Positions 1 through 12,129 of a DNA stretch of 64,000 bases are shown piece after piece; the stretch's first letter is position 1; every line of letters begins with the position of its first letter. The notes under the pieces were generated by a model. It saw only the letters and a program-made list of their open reading frames with translations, had not been told where the DNA came from and did no database searches. The translations under genes were made by a program, and so were the position numbers. Origin of the DNA: Volutella citrinella (Eukaryota; Ascomycota; Sordariomycetes; Hypocreales; Nectriaceae); assembly GCA_034401135.1 (NCBI GenBank), contig JAWZSP010000003.1, forward strand, positions 5,022,001-5,086,000, given 5' to 3'.

Positions 1-35
1 AGTCCTATATAAAACAAATTTTCGAGCTTTTTCAT

Positions 36-79
36 CACTAGGTCGCATGATGTAGTGCACTAGGTCGCATGATGTAGTG
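36..79. repeat. Perfect 22-bp tandem duplication
   Basis: Two head-to-tail identical 22-bp copies (36-57 and 58-79). Each unit starts CACTA and ends TAGTG, so its tips form a 5-bp inverted repeat. It lies about 200 bp beyond the stop codon of the alcohol dehydrogenase gene. No function can be read from it; it may be a regulatory motif for a gene to the left of the window or a chance duplication. Confidence 0.8.
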
Positions 80-287
80 GTTATCACATTTGTCTACGGC
101 AATCTCGATCTTTCATAATAGTTGGTCATGTAGATCAAGCTTAATCGTTGTATTTGAGACATCTCCGACTCCATGAGCAATGCACCACAGCCACCAAGCA
201 CCGAACACAACGCTAACACGCTCTATCACATATTGATATGTCAATGGGTTTCCTCGTCCCCTCTATGACAAGCCGTGGATTTCACTA

Positions 288-1694
288 TTACCTCAGATCC
301 AAAACCACCCTTCCGAGGATCTTTCCTTCTTCCATCTCCTCAAAAACCTGTCCCAGCTGTTAGAAATGACCGAGTTTATCAGGAAATCGATCCAAAGCCA
401 TACCGTTGACAATTCTTCCAACTTGCGAAGCTGATATTCAGTCTTGATTCCGCGGCTGGTTGCAATCTCAAGGCACTCGATGGTCTCGAGGCGATTTCCC
501 GACTTCAAGGCTGTTTGATGTTAGCTAGGTCAAATTTCCTTCCTCGCTGCACATGTCTTACCTGTGATTGTCATCTCTTTGTCAACCATGAGGGTCAGAT
601 TCGCCGAGATGGATCCCTCTGCAGGGATTCCGAGGCAAATCAGTGTTCCGCGAGTCCCCAGCCAGAAGGGAGCCTGGTTGTATGCCTTCATACTGGAGGA
701 GCACATGACGACTGCGCGGGCTCCGCTAGTAATGGACAGCACCTTCTCAGCCATCGCTTCGTCTGTCTCGTACTCCATGAAGTCGATGAACTCATCGCAT
801 CCCAGACTAACGCAGAGATCCTTCTTGTGCTTGCTATCAATAGCCACCGTTCGGCATCCGAGGGCCTTGGCGTACTGGATTGCGAGATGGCCGAGACCTC
901 CTCCGCCTCCGCTGATGACGAGCCAGTCTCCGTTGCGAGGTCCCAGGCGGGAAATGGCTGCGTAGACACTGACACCACTGCACATAAGCGGAGCAGCAGC
1001 GGCAAGATCCATGCCATCGGGGATGGGAGTGACGTAGTGGGCCGGGCTGACAACATACTGCTGAAAGGTTCCGGGGCAGGTGTATCCCGAGATCTGGGTT
1101 TTGGCGCAAGACGTCTCATAGCCCATCAAGCATTTGTCTAGGGAATGATTCAGCTTATGCATTCAAAGAGATGGGCGAGGCAAAAGACGACCACGTACTG
1201 CAGCTTGTGCATGCATCCGCAGCGAATTTGATGCCAACCTTGGCCCCAACGGCGGGAGCCTGTACTCCTGGGCCAAGCGTGACGACCTCGCCCACCCCTT
1301 GATCTAAATTAGCCATAGTTGTGCAAGTCAATCACAAGAACGCTCACCTTCGTGTCCACCGACTTGGCCTATTGTGCAGACTATTAGTCTCTCGAGCATC
1401 TGAAGTAGAACCATGAGCGGATCAAGCAACATACCTTGTGCAGCTGGCGGTAGGCCTGGAAAGCTGCCAGTGCAGAACGCATAATCGGTGTGGCAAACAC
1501 CAGAGAAGTGTCTAGTGTCCCTTGTCAATACCGGTTCTATTGGGGTGGTGTTTGGGCCTATGAACGCACAGGCGAACCAAGACTTCTCCCACTCCAGGCT
1601 CGGGGATCGGCCCCTCTACGATCTTGGTCTTGATGGTTGGCGGCTCCTCATACTGGGCCGCGAGGTTGACCTTGGGCATAGAGACGGAAGACAT
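288..1694 (-). CDS. Zinc-dependent alcohol dehydrogenase (AdhP-like, MDR family)
   Basis: Cytosolic medium-chain dehydrogenase expected to oxidise primary alcohols to aldehydes with NAD(P). Spliced by eye from seven exons to about 355 aa. Visible features: catalytic zinc ligands in SGVCHTDY and GGHEG; a structural zinc lobe starting ACTSCNKC (the CNKC pair is made by splicing across the intron near 1140-1190); and a Rossmann motif of the GGGGGLGHLA type. The C-terminus, EGKILGRVVLDLR, is only reached by removing a short intron of about 47 nt near 340-390; without it the frame ends wrongly. The start MSSVSMPKVN is the first ATG of the family-like N-terminus. It is divergent from an aldehyde dehydrogenase 658 bp away, so alcohol-to-acid oxidation under one promoter is likely. 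The family call is firm; the substrate is unknown. Confidence 0.88.
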
Positions 1695-2352
1695 GGTGGT
1701 GATGTTGGTTGAATCGGGTAAAGACGTGAGTCGAGCCCCGCAAGATGTGATAGGGCTGCGCTGTCAAAGACTTAAATGCATGCCATCATCCCGGAAAGTC
1801 GCCTCCCATGACCCTGCAATAGCACCGCCACCAGGGCCATGTCTGGATTTACCTTGTTGGGTAGGTGGGCCGAGGTCTGCTGCCGCGCCGCCCCCCTCCA
1901 CGCATTCCCCGCACTATGTCGTGTCGCATATGTCGCTGAGTCGCCCGCCGTTGGTTCCTGTCTCGTGCTAAATCCAATAGATTCCCGTTTGTGAAACCAT
2001 CTTCCCCGCGTTTTTACCGAGCCTTGGTATCTGACTGTCACATTTCTCTGTCTACGCCGCCGGAGCGGGGTTCGTGCCACATCCATGACCAGGGTGTTCG
2101 CCCAGCCCGCGTTCTATCTCGGGGTTTGCCCACCCGTCGTTCGGGTACGATGCAGCGAAGTTTTGTCGATAATCGGCGTGACAATATGCTTTGGAATCTC
2201 GTACTAGCCTAGAACGCGGCCCTTGTCCTATATAAAACTGACTGTACGGTGACCAATGCCCTACTCTCCACCTGCGTTGATCGATTTCTTGCCCACACCT
2301 TCGCATCACCTTACAGCCAAATCTTTCAAAAAAATACAGAAATAAACAAAAT
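1695..2352. promoter_or_regulatory. Shared divergent promoter, alcohol/aldehyde dehydrogenase pair
   Basis: 658 bp between the start codons of two divergently read dehydrogenase genes. On the aldehyde dehydrogenase side there is a TATA-like TATATAAAA near 2229 and a pyrimidine-rich stretch before the ATG. No regulator site could be assigned. The layout itself supports co-expression of the two genes. Confidence 0.55.
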
Positions 2353-4273
2353 ATGACTGCCTCTTCCTTGGACTGGACCACCTTCTCCAATGTGGTCAAT
2401 GGAGAGCTCAAGAGCACCAGCGCAACGCGCCACACCACCAACCCTTCTACACTAGAAGCCAATCCCGAGATTCCACTCTCCACTACAGACGATGTAAACA
2501 CTGCCGTCCAGGCATCGCAGAAGGCAGGAGTCAGCTGGGCTAAGGTTCCCCTTCAAGAGCGAAAGAAGGCGGTTGAGCAGTTTGGTATGGCTCTGGAGCA
2601 GGCCGTTGATGAGTTCACCCCCATGCTCACCAAGGAGCAGGGCAAGCCTGTGCGTGGTATCATCCGTCTATTTTTGTCTATAAGCTGACAGGTACCAGTT
2701 GATGTGGGCCAGGCTGGAAGTTGTGGAGGCTGCCCGAATCCTCAAAGAGGTGGCAGCCTTGGACTTTAGTGACGAAGCCACCGAGCTCACCAATGGCAAG
2801 GTGACCAAGATTCGACAAGTGCCCATTGGTAGGTTACAGTGCAAACTATAAGGAAAATAATTAAAGCTGATTTGAGGCTAGGCGTTTCTGTTGGTATTGT
2901 TCCATGGAACTGTTAGTATTCTCACCGCTCAAAGAGCCACGACTCCATGTGAAGCACCGCTAACTGCTCGCCACAGTCCCCGTATACCTGGGTTTGTACT
3001 ATCGTCTTGTAACAAGCAGGCCAGGATAACTGACATTCAACTTATAGCTACATTTAAGATCGCTCCCGCTCTGATTGCCGGCTGCACTGTCATTCTCAAG
3101 CCCTCGTAAGGCACACCAGGAAACAATAGCCTGGCAGACATGATGTTGACTTTCACCCCAGACCGTTTACCCCATACTGTGGTCTCAAGCTTGCCGAGCT
3201 GGGACAACGCTTCTTCCCTCCTGGTGTTCTCCAGGCACTCAGCGGCGATGATAACCTTGGTCCTTGGCTCACTGCCCACCCCGGAGTTGGCAAGGTCAGC
3301 TTTACCGGATCTATTGCCACAGGCAAGAAGGTCCTCCAGTCTTGCAGTGAGACTCTGAAGCGAGTGACCCTCGAGCTGTAAGTGACTCCGCTTAATTGAG
3401 ATGCTCTATGTTTGACCATCGACTAGTGGTGGTAATGATGCGGCTATTGTCTGTGATGACGTGAAGCTGGAAGAAGTCATCCCCAAGGTGAGTCCAACTG
3501 ATGCCTCGCGCGGAGTACCACGTTAACTTTAATTACAGATTGCTGTACTGGCACTGCTCAACTCTGGACAGGTGAGTGGATTAGAATCGAATCCAAGGCT
3601 GATGCCGTACTAACAACTTAGATTTGCATTGCAATCAAGCGCATCTATGTCCAGGCTGGCATCTATGATCAATTTGTCGCTGCCCTAAGCCAGGCCGCTT
3701 CACAATTGCCGCTTGCAGATGGGTTCAAAGAGGGAGCCTTTCTGGGTCCTGTCCAGAACTCCCTGCAGTATGAGCGTGTCCAGAAGATACTAAAGAACAT
3801 CAAGGATGCAGGCCTCAAGGTCTCGACGGGAGCTATCGAAGAGGCTGACCCCTCCAAAGGTTACTTCATCTCCCCGGTGATTGTCGATAACCCGCCAGAT
3901 GACGCTGAGATTGTCGTTGCCGAGCCTTTTGGTTAGTAAAGACACTGGAGCCTCGTTGCACATGCTAACACGAGATGTCACAGGTCCTGTCCTCCCTATC
4001 CTCAAGTGGACGGACGAGGAAGACGTGATTAAGCGTGCAAACTCCATGGATGTTGGATTGGGCGCGTCCGTCTGGACAGCTGACTTGGAGCGTGCCGAGA
4101 GAATCGGGAGACAGCTCGAGGCAGGCACTGTTTGGGTGAACGCACACCAAGAGATCCACCCCAACCTTCCTTTCGGTGGTCATAAGCAGAGTGGCATGGG
4201 CGTTGAGCTGGGAGTGGACGGTATCAAGGCCTACTGCAACCTGCAGGTTCTGCACCTGGGTCGGTCTGAATGA
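2353..4273 (+). CDS. NAD(P)-dependent aldehyde dehydrogenase
   Basis: ALDH-superfamily enzyme oxidising an aldehyde to the carboxylic acid. Spliced from about nine exons to roughly 475 aa. Small introns interrupt the EQGKP, VPWN and VYL segments, and each junction restores a normal ALDH sequence (GIVPWNFPVYLATFKIAPAL). Visible motifs: oxyanion Asn in VPWN, NAD-site FTGS, general-base Glu in LELGGND (split by an intron) and nucleophile Cys in SGQIC. The C-terminal part ends with PFGGHKQSGMG and an oligomerisation tail. There is no targeting peptide, so it is probably cytosolic. Its partner is the divergent alcohol dehydrogenase. The substrate is not predictable from these motifs. Confidence 0.9.
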
Positions 4274-4645
4274 TGGCAGGTACAATAGCTCAGAATTAAT
4301 CCAATGCTGTTCTTTTCGAATTCAACAAAGCAAAGATAGAAGTACAGCGAGATGTCTACACGGTGGCGGTGAAGGTGGTGTGTCAAAGTACGCGGGAGGT
4401 GTAGATGTATGATTCTGTGTGTTTCATAAGTGTCCATGATGCAATGGGATGTTATGTCTGCTTTAAAGGGGTTACATCAAAGCTTTTGGATATGAAGTTC
4501 GCCCAGTGACAAAGAAATTTACTCAAACGAAGAGCCAAAAATGGCGTAATACGGTCATTAATTGCTAACTCATCTTGGGTTGAAGGAAGATGCATTCCAA
4601 CATTCGCCAAATCTCAGATTTCATCACTCGCCACCTGGAATTGAT
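4274..4645. other. Convergent intergenic spacer
   Basis: 3'-3' spacer between the aldehyde dehydrogenase (+) and the P450 (-). It is AT-rich towards the P450 end. No gene, RNA or repeat is seen; it should hold the two poly(A) regions. Confidence 0.6.
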
Positions 4646-6665
4646 CTACTTCTGCCTGGGAGTAAACATGACATCCAACTTGGGGCAAGTCAGAGTGAAG
4701 CCATCGATGACCTTGTCAAGGAAATCGGCTACGGCCCCCTTGTTAGTCAGGTGGGCATCATATCGGCGGACAAGCTGAGCCGTCACGCTGCGCATCTCCA
4801 TGAGGGCGAGCTGCTTTCCGACACAAGAATATTTGCCTGCGTTTGGTTAGCATGGGCCAGTTCTGATCGCAATACTGAGACTACGTACCGATTGAGAAAG
4901 GAGCAAACGCATTCCTGTTTCGGACCCACTCAGGATTGGTTGTCCATCGCTCAGGGAGGAATTCCAGTGGGCGGGTGAAAATTCGTTCATCTGTATCTTG
5001 TTAGCGAGGTTGCGGCCCATAGAACGGGCCTTGGTTACCTCTGTTGATGGTGTGGAGGGGAATCTGGACGAGGGCATTTCCGGGAATGTAGGTGTTCCCG
5101 ATTTGTAGTCCCTCAGGGGGAGTCTGTCGTTGGACGCCCGAGGGGATGGCAGGATGAAGTCTCATGCCCTCGTTGATGCAAGCTTGGAGGTAGGGCAGCT
5201 TGGAGAGAGATACGTGGTCGGGTTCCTCATGGGTTGCAAAGTATTCGTCCAACTCCTCCTGAAGCCGCTTGTAGGCAATGGGGTTGATTGCAAGCTCGAG
5301 GAACAGGGTCGTCAAAGCGGCAGCGGTTGTGTCACTGGCATGGTGAGCGTTGGTCATGTTCTCGGTGGCGTGGGTATCCTACCTTCCAGCCACGACAATG
5401 AGCTTTGCATCTCCTTGTAGATCAAGGATTTGCCGACGGGAGGGACTAGGAATCTTCTGAAACTCCCTCAGAATCCAGTGGAAGACATCTGGAATCTCAG
5501 GTTCGTTCTATCACCAGTGTCAGTATTAGCTAAGAAGATAAGTCGCCTGGAGACGAGCTGTACCTTGATTCTCTCGGCTACCTGCCCCTCCAGCCACTTT
5601 TCAAATCCGATCAGCTCGTGAACGAGAAAAGGAAACACTCGGAGAGGCATCAGGGTCCAGGACACATGGCTGAAGATGCCAGCGATTTTGGTCGTTCCGT
5701 GCAGCAGTTTGATGGCGGGATGCAGATGCTGGCTTGCCACCATCTCAAAATCCTTGCCAAGGGCCAAGTTACCCATAACGTCGAAGCTGTATAGATTGAA
5801 CTGCTCCTGGACGTTGATTGGCCTGGATCGTTGCTTCTCAATTTGATCAATCAGCTGGTTCGTGTAGTGGACCACACGGGGCTCGTAGTCTCGGAGTGCT
5901 GGATGGCCTTAGCATTGGATCATTTCACATAGGAAAGTACGAACCTTTGGAAGAGAATCCGTTGTCCCAGACCTTTCGTCGCTCGGCATGTTCCCTCACA
6001 TCTCGGGTTGAGTGGAGCGAGATGGCAGGGAGCTGGAGATTGTACCACGGTCCCTTGGTACAAGGTGACGAGTTTGAGTGGATGGCAGTGACGGCCTTGG
6101 GGTCCACAATGGACAGGGTATTCGGTCCTTGGAACTAATAGTCAGCCGATACTGTCCATTAGGAACTTGGAATCAACATGTTGCGAATTGACGCACCAAT
6201 TCTGACGTAGTCGCCGTGTTCCTTGTGGAGCTTCTCGGCCTCCTCAAAAAAGTGCAGCTTCTTCAGCGTCAAGAAAGTTGGATAAAAGTTGGACAGCCGC
6301 GAGCCGAACGGACCGGGGAACTTTTTCAACGGGTGCATAAAAGCCCTGTACACGAGCATGCTGGAGAATATTCCGGCGATGAGGGCGCCGAAGACGACGC
6401 TCACATCTTTGACAACGAGGGACGCAGCTGCGAGGGGCACCTTGGAGACATAGACGGCGACAGCAGCTGAGCCGGCCCAGCACCAGAAGAACGTGGCGAC
6501 AATGGAACTGGCGGCGTTGTCCCATTCTCCAAGGCGGAAGAGAAACGTGTGAAGCAGCGTGCCAATGGCAAATGCCATGACATGTGCTGGTGTGTGGTGG
6601 AGCGCCTCGACCTGTAGTAACGCCATGATGGGCGGTTCGAGGGGCTGAATGTTGGAGGAGTTCAC
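4646..6665 (-). CDS. Cytochrome P450 monooxygenase with multi-span N-terminus
   Basis: Haem-thiolate monooxygenase, probably ER-anchored and served by the general P450 reductase. Spliced to about 520 aa with several introns. Visible motifs: I-helix AGSDTTA, ExxR helix in NEGMRLHP, PERW, and haem loop FSIGKYSCVG completed by an intron just after FSIG. Before the proline hinge KKFPGPFG (about residues 115-122) there are about three hydrophobic segments rather than one. That N-terminal layout resembles the tryprostatin B 6-hydroxylase-like group of fungal P450s. The start at 6665 gives the longest form; an internal Met (PPIMALLQ) about 13 codons downstream is a credible alternative. The neighbours are dehydrogenases and a Zn2Cys6 factor, fitting a catabolic or specialised-metabolite island. 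The substrate is unknown. Confidence 0.9.
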
Positions 6666-9098
6666 GCAGGAGAAGCCTTCAATGGGCCGAGAAGACGGGG
6701 GAAATATCTAAACGGACTATCTACGCTATCCCAAGGCGTGGAGACTCTTTTGTAAGACACGACAGGCTAGCCGGTTGAGGGCACGGGCGGCCATTGTCTT
6801 GCAACACATCCGTTTGCATATGGAGAAGCCTGGGCACCAACCAATGCGAATGACTTTTGGGATTTACCCTCGGGGCGCTTTCCATACCCGTGGCTGGCAG
6901 GGGTGTCTCAATCGAGCTACTGGTTGTCTTGGTTGCCTTGTCATGTCTTCCATCAGCTGCCGGATGCGTAGAGCCCCACCTCTCCGACGATAGTGACCCA
7001 CATTTGCCGAAAGGGGGGCCCCACATCTGCCGAGGGGTGCACTCTTCATAGTAGTTTAATACTACGTAGTCGTCAGAGGGGAATCGTACAATAGCTGACT
7101 CGAAAGGCACATTCCCAAGGCCCATGGAAGCTTCCCCTCTCGAGTGTGTCGAATCAGCGGGGGTGCATTACACTGCTCTCCAGCCTTGGTCCGAGCCCAG
7201 GCCTTGGATTGCCGCTAACATGGGTGACAGGCGCCGGCGGAAGCCAGTCCGCTAGATCGGGTTTGACAGCCCAATAGGCAAAGATTAACTGAGGGCCTGG
7301 AAGCACATGGGCGGCCACGAGGTGCTAAGAGTGGTCCGAGTTGTCAACGGTGTGGGCTGGTCTGTGTTGGACCAGTTGTAATGGGGAGTCAAGTAGCTCG
7401 GCGTCTGAGTCAATACGTAGCATCCAGCCAGGTCCACAGTTCGAAGTCCACGATCATGTTCGTAGCAGTATCCACCGCTCAGACGTCACGATGCCGCTAC
7501 TACGCAGGAGGCTAGGAGCCCACGCTGACTCGCTCGGGAATCTGTCCTGCCAGTCAAAGCTCTGCCCATTTGGAACCCCCACTCCCAGCACCATTGGAAA
7601 ATAGTATCAACTTGAGACTTAGCTCTATGACCTGGGATTTCATTGCCCCACCATGCATCCTGGACCCAAGCAGCGCTTTGATGAGGGCGGCCGCTGAGGC
7701 ATTAGTTTAGCGTTCGGACATCCGCATGCGTGTAAGAATGATGCCCCGTAAACATTCTCGGAAAGCTATACGAATAAGATCTCTTTCAGGCGGTGCAACA
7801 GATTCAGAAGCATGGACGAACACTTTTGGGCTTGACCGAGTTGAGATGGGTTATTTGCAAGTAGATCCGCTTCTAGTAGAACGGCCGAAGGCTGCTGATT
7901 TCTATAAATTCAGACTACTTTTGCAAGGAGCATATTTTAAATTGACGATTGATTATTAAAGTTGCAAGGCGGATTTTGCTAGAGAAACAGCAGCATCACC
8001 CCGTTGCTTGTGTTCTGGTGTGATGTGTGCCCTGTGGTATGAATTACCCGGTGGAACGCGCATAAATCAGCTGGCAATGCTGCGGAACCCTGCCATAACA
8101 ATCCACGACCACCTTGATTTGTAAGAAAAGCTTCATTTCAGATTCTCGACGTATCACCATCGACAAGACACCCTCGGTCCGCAGCCCGTGATGAGAATGC
8201 AACCCAGTCATCCAAGGGGACAGGCTCGACGCCGTCGATCAATGCATGCCAGCTGCCGAGTTGCATCTTGCTAACCGAGTTTGATGGTATATTACGCCTT
8301 CAGATTTCACTATTAGCCGTATCGGTCTGTGGCCCGAGACAGTGGTCGAAGCTGCCGCTGCGAGTGGCAGGGATAACACCACATGGTGAGCTTCATGACT
8401 GCAGTGCAACAAAAAGCGAACAAGGGTTACGATGCGGGATCCTTGGCGACCTCTATATGATCGTGATGTACGATATGGTAATGTTGATAGGAACTACATA
8501 CGAGTTCACTGGATAGTCTTTGCTCCAATGCCAGCACTCTATGCCAGCCAGCACGAGTGACACTATGTCCCAGGACTGTTTGCGGCAAGCGCAGTGACAA
8601 GACGCAAAAAGAGATATTGATGAAAAGGGTAATGCCGAGGGCTGCGAAATTACGATGTGGCTGCCACAAGCGAAAGGCGGGGTTGTCCTAGTCCCCCGGC
8701 CATGTTCATCAATAACCTCTCTGGGGAACCCCGGACGTCCGTGGCCGATACTTCTGAAGCTTGCCCACTGGACAGCCACTGTAAAGCTTGACATATTCAT
8801 TTGCTCGGCTGTGAATGGATGAATGGGAACATGCCCGGGTCAGCTCGGCCGGTACATGCGTGACTCGTCCCGTGTCACGATTCTGAGTCCAAGGCCACCA
8901 TCAACCCCTGCAACCCGTCTCCCAGACCAGCGGCGCATGCAAAGATAATCACCGTCGGTGTCGTTTGCGGGGTAAGGACCGGGGCCAGGGGGGTGCCTCC
9001 CTGTCCCTGCATGGCATGTGTATGTCCCCCCGACAAACGCGACCCTCGTCGCGAAACCAAGACTTGTCCACATCAAATGCAGTTTGGATCGCTTCACA
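6666..9098. other. Long gene-free stretch upstream of P450 and regulator
   Basis: 2.4 kb between two divergent genes, the P450 (-) and a Zn2Cys6 regulator (+). Open frames here are short and lack family-like sequence or splice support. Around 7050-7075 there is a short AT-rich imperfect inverted repeat (TAGTAGTTTAATACTAC). I see no RNA gene or transposon terminus. The space is large enough for two promoters, and possibly for a small gene I cannot recognise. Confidence 0.5.
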
Positions 9099-12003
9099 AT
9101 GTCGACTCCCAAGCAGCAGCCCGAGGTTGGCGCCCGGAAGCCTCAGAATAGGCGAAGGGCCCTCAAGGCCTGCATCGCGTGTCGATCGCGCAAGGTCCGC
9201 TGCGATGTGACCATCCGGGGGCAACAGTGCACCAACTGCCAGTTCGATGGCAAGGATTGTGTCGTGCAAGACCGTGCTTCACGTCGGTATGGTTCTGATT
9301 GTCCCTCAACCCTCTGCGGAGGCACTAGTTGAGGCTAACATGGGCTTCAGCCGACTTCCACAAGTCAGCGAGCTCGAGCAGATGTTTGACTCGGCCAGCC
9401 CCATTACCATCACCACAGCGGTCACTAATCCCAGTACGGCCGGGTGCGCTTCCAGTCCGGATCAGCCGTTGGAATTGACTGTCGTTCAAGAAAGCCCCAT
9501 TGATCTCACTCCAAAAGCGACTGATGATACGTACGGCCATTCGTTCAACACGTTCCATGCTGGACAAGGGCACCCGACCACGCCTTGCACCATTCCCGAC
9601 GCTCTCAAGACTGTTTATCCCTTCCCCTTTCCGACCGAAACAATAACCAGCACTCACGAACATCTTTCGAACTTGCAACAACCGAGAATCTGTGCAACTG
9701 ATGTCACAAAAGAAGCCATCAACGTCAGCGGGACGGCTCTCTCGGCAGAACATCGAATCAAGGGCGATGCTGAGCAGACAAACCCTTCCCAGGTTTCGTA
9801 CCTAGCCTGCGCGTTTGTCGCACCTCCGAATCTGACTACACTATCGGGTTCGGACTATGCATTTCTGGAGAAGAAAGGATGCTTCCATCTTCCAACAAAG
9901 CCTCTTCTGGACGAGTTTGTCCGCCAGTATTTTCTCCACGTACACCCATTCTTGCCAATTCTCGACGAAAAGGAATTTTGGGCTTCCTACCATAAGGGAT
10001 ACGCAGGAAACCAGCTAACGGGCTTCCCGCTTATTCTTCTTCAAGGCATGCTATTCGCATCCTGCAGTGTGAGTGATGCCAAAGGAAGGCCGTGGTTCGT
10101 TACTAATGTGTTGCAGTTTGTGCCACCTAGCGTGATCCAAGCACTGGGATTCAGTAATCCAAGGCGGGCTAGAGCTGCGATTTACTACAAGTGCAAGGTG
10201 AGTCGGTTATATCCGCTAATGGCCTGGAAATGCTAACAATAATAGCATCTATTCGACTTTTGCGTTGAAGCGAACTCGGTTGCATTAGCACAGACGTCAC
10301 TGCTGCTGACATTCTGGACGCCCGCGGAGACGATTCCAACCAAGCCAAACACAATGTGGCTAGAAACGGCTTTGCATCATGCTCGTTGTGTTGATGCACA
10401 GCATGCCTGGGATCAAAATATTGGCGACGGGCTTCTTGAAGTGCCCGATCAGCGAATGCTAAGACGGCTATGGTGGTCGTGCTTGATCCGTGACAGGACT
10501 TTGGCGCTAGGGTTACGACGAAGCCTCCACATTGTGAAGCCTTACCCGCCGCTGACCATGATGGATTTCGAATCAGAGATGGATCATTCAGAGGTGCACA
10601 CAGCCGTAACAAAGAGGCGCCTTGTACAGATCCTGATCAAAGTCATGGAGCTCTGCAACATCCTTACGGATCTCCTCCCGATCGTATCGCCTTCCGACGA
10701 TAGTCTCGGGGTTTATAAGCACGACTTGCTCAACTTGTTCGACTGCAGAGATGCGCTACACGGGTGGTTTGAAAAGACCCGTCAAGACATCGCTCGGGAT
10801 AACAACTCGGCAGCCTTGCGCCAACACACGGTGATACTGCATACAAACCTGATGTACATGTTCTACTAGTAAGTCATGGCGAGAGTTCGAGACGAAACAG
10901 TCTAACGTCGAATCTTCAGCGCTTCAAAATCCGTGCTGCATCACCAAGAAATCCTCTTCACTTGTTCGGCTGGTGGATCTGGATCCATGAACTCGGGTGC
11001 CTGTGCAAGTGGACGGGAGATCCAAAACGCGGCAGTTGGCGTAACGAGCTGCCTGCAAGAGCTTCTACAACTAGACCTTGCGCGTTTTCTGCCCCTCAGC
11101 GCGTGAGTACCGCCGATCCCAACAGGAAACATCAGCTGATCTTTGCATATGCATAGGCTCGCGTTTACGGTTTTGCCACTCTTGCTGCACATTCTCAATG
11201 TGAAGTTGCTCCCTGCTGGAGAGAGTGGCAATCACTCATCACTTTCCAAACATCATCTTTTGAATATTGTCATCCGTTCCATGAAGGAATACCAGACTCA
11301 CTATGATGGTGTCGAATGGCTTAGCCACATTGTGCGGCACATCACGAGCCTTGCACTCATGGACTCGGAGCTGGCATCAAACAAGTCGGTCAAGGACTGG
11401 TCCGAGCTGCTGGAGAAGTCTCCAAGCCTCTACTTACGGTTGACCTTGACCATTGATCTCTCTCTAAGCCGGGTCAAGATTCCGCAGGATGTAGAGTTCC
11501 CAGTTATGCTGCAAGGACTCCTGAACCCCAGACTTGGTCCGGGCCGTACACTTGTGCTGGGCCTGGACAGCGAATGCCACCAACAGCCGAATCTTGCCTT
11601 GACTAGAAACAGAGAGCCACAGAATGCATACGGTGGCAAATCTATCAGGGAAAAGGAACGTTCAGATGTTGGTCCACAAGCTAGAAGTCTTGTCTTGCAC
11701 CAGCGGCAGGATACGGGCAACGACACCAGTATCCTCAGCAGCACAAATATGGGGAGCTTGCGTTTTGACGACCTGTTTTCTGACACATCACAAGGGCAAC
11801 TGTTTGGGGCAGCCCAGAATGCACCTCGACCATACGGGACTAGTGAGGCGACACATTGGGGCGGCCAACCGTCAGATATTGGGACCAGTGGCAGCTCCGT
11901 GGAGCCTGTACTAGGGGCCAATGTTTATCCCGGAGGCCTGGTAGTCGAGTCTGACATCTATTGGAGAGGATTCTCATCCCCGCAGGTCACTGTGGGGGAG
12001 TGA
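9099..12003 (+). CDS. Zn2Cys6 transcription factor with fungal-TF domain (Ctf1-beta-like)
   Basis: Nuclear regulator of about 890 aa from five exons. The Zn(II)2Cys6 cluster lies at about residues 24-53 with spacing CX2CX6CX8CX2CX6C (it begins CIACRSRKVRC) and is preceded by a basic stretch (NRRRALK). The middle holds the fungal-specific factor domain: a helix ending HVHPFLPILDEKEFW, and further on the RLWWSCLIRDRTLALG motif typical of cutinase transcription factor 1 beta-type proteins. The C-terminal 280 residues are low-complexity apart from one helical block. Start chosen at the ATG just before the zinc cluster. It could control the P450 behind it or the second regulator and amine oxidase ahead of it; the sequence does not decide. 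Confidence 0.88.
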
Positions 12004-12129
12004 GCACGTTGCTACGTGTACGGCCGTGTGGCTTTCAACAAGGCGCTGTATTAGTACGTTTGAGGAACCGTTGGCATTGTCATTCGATTTTATAGTTCAA
12101 ATAGCCATTTTATTGCATGAACTCCAGTG

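Noticed and set aside
6721..7125. 134-codon minus-strand frame in the 6.7-9.1 kb gap
   Set aside because: No domain, signal peptide or splice site support, and overlapping frames are equally open.
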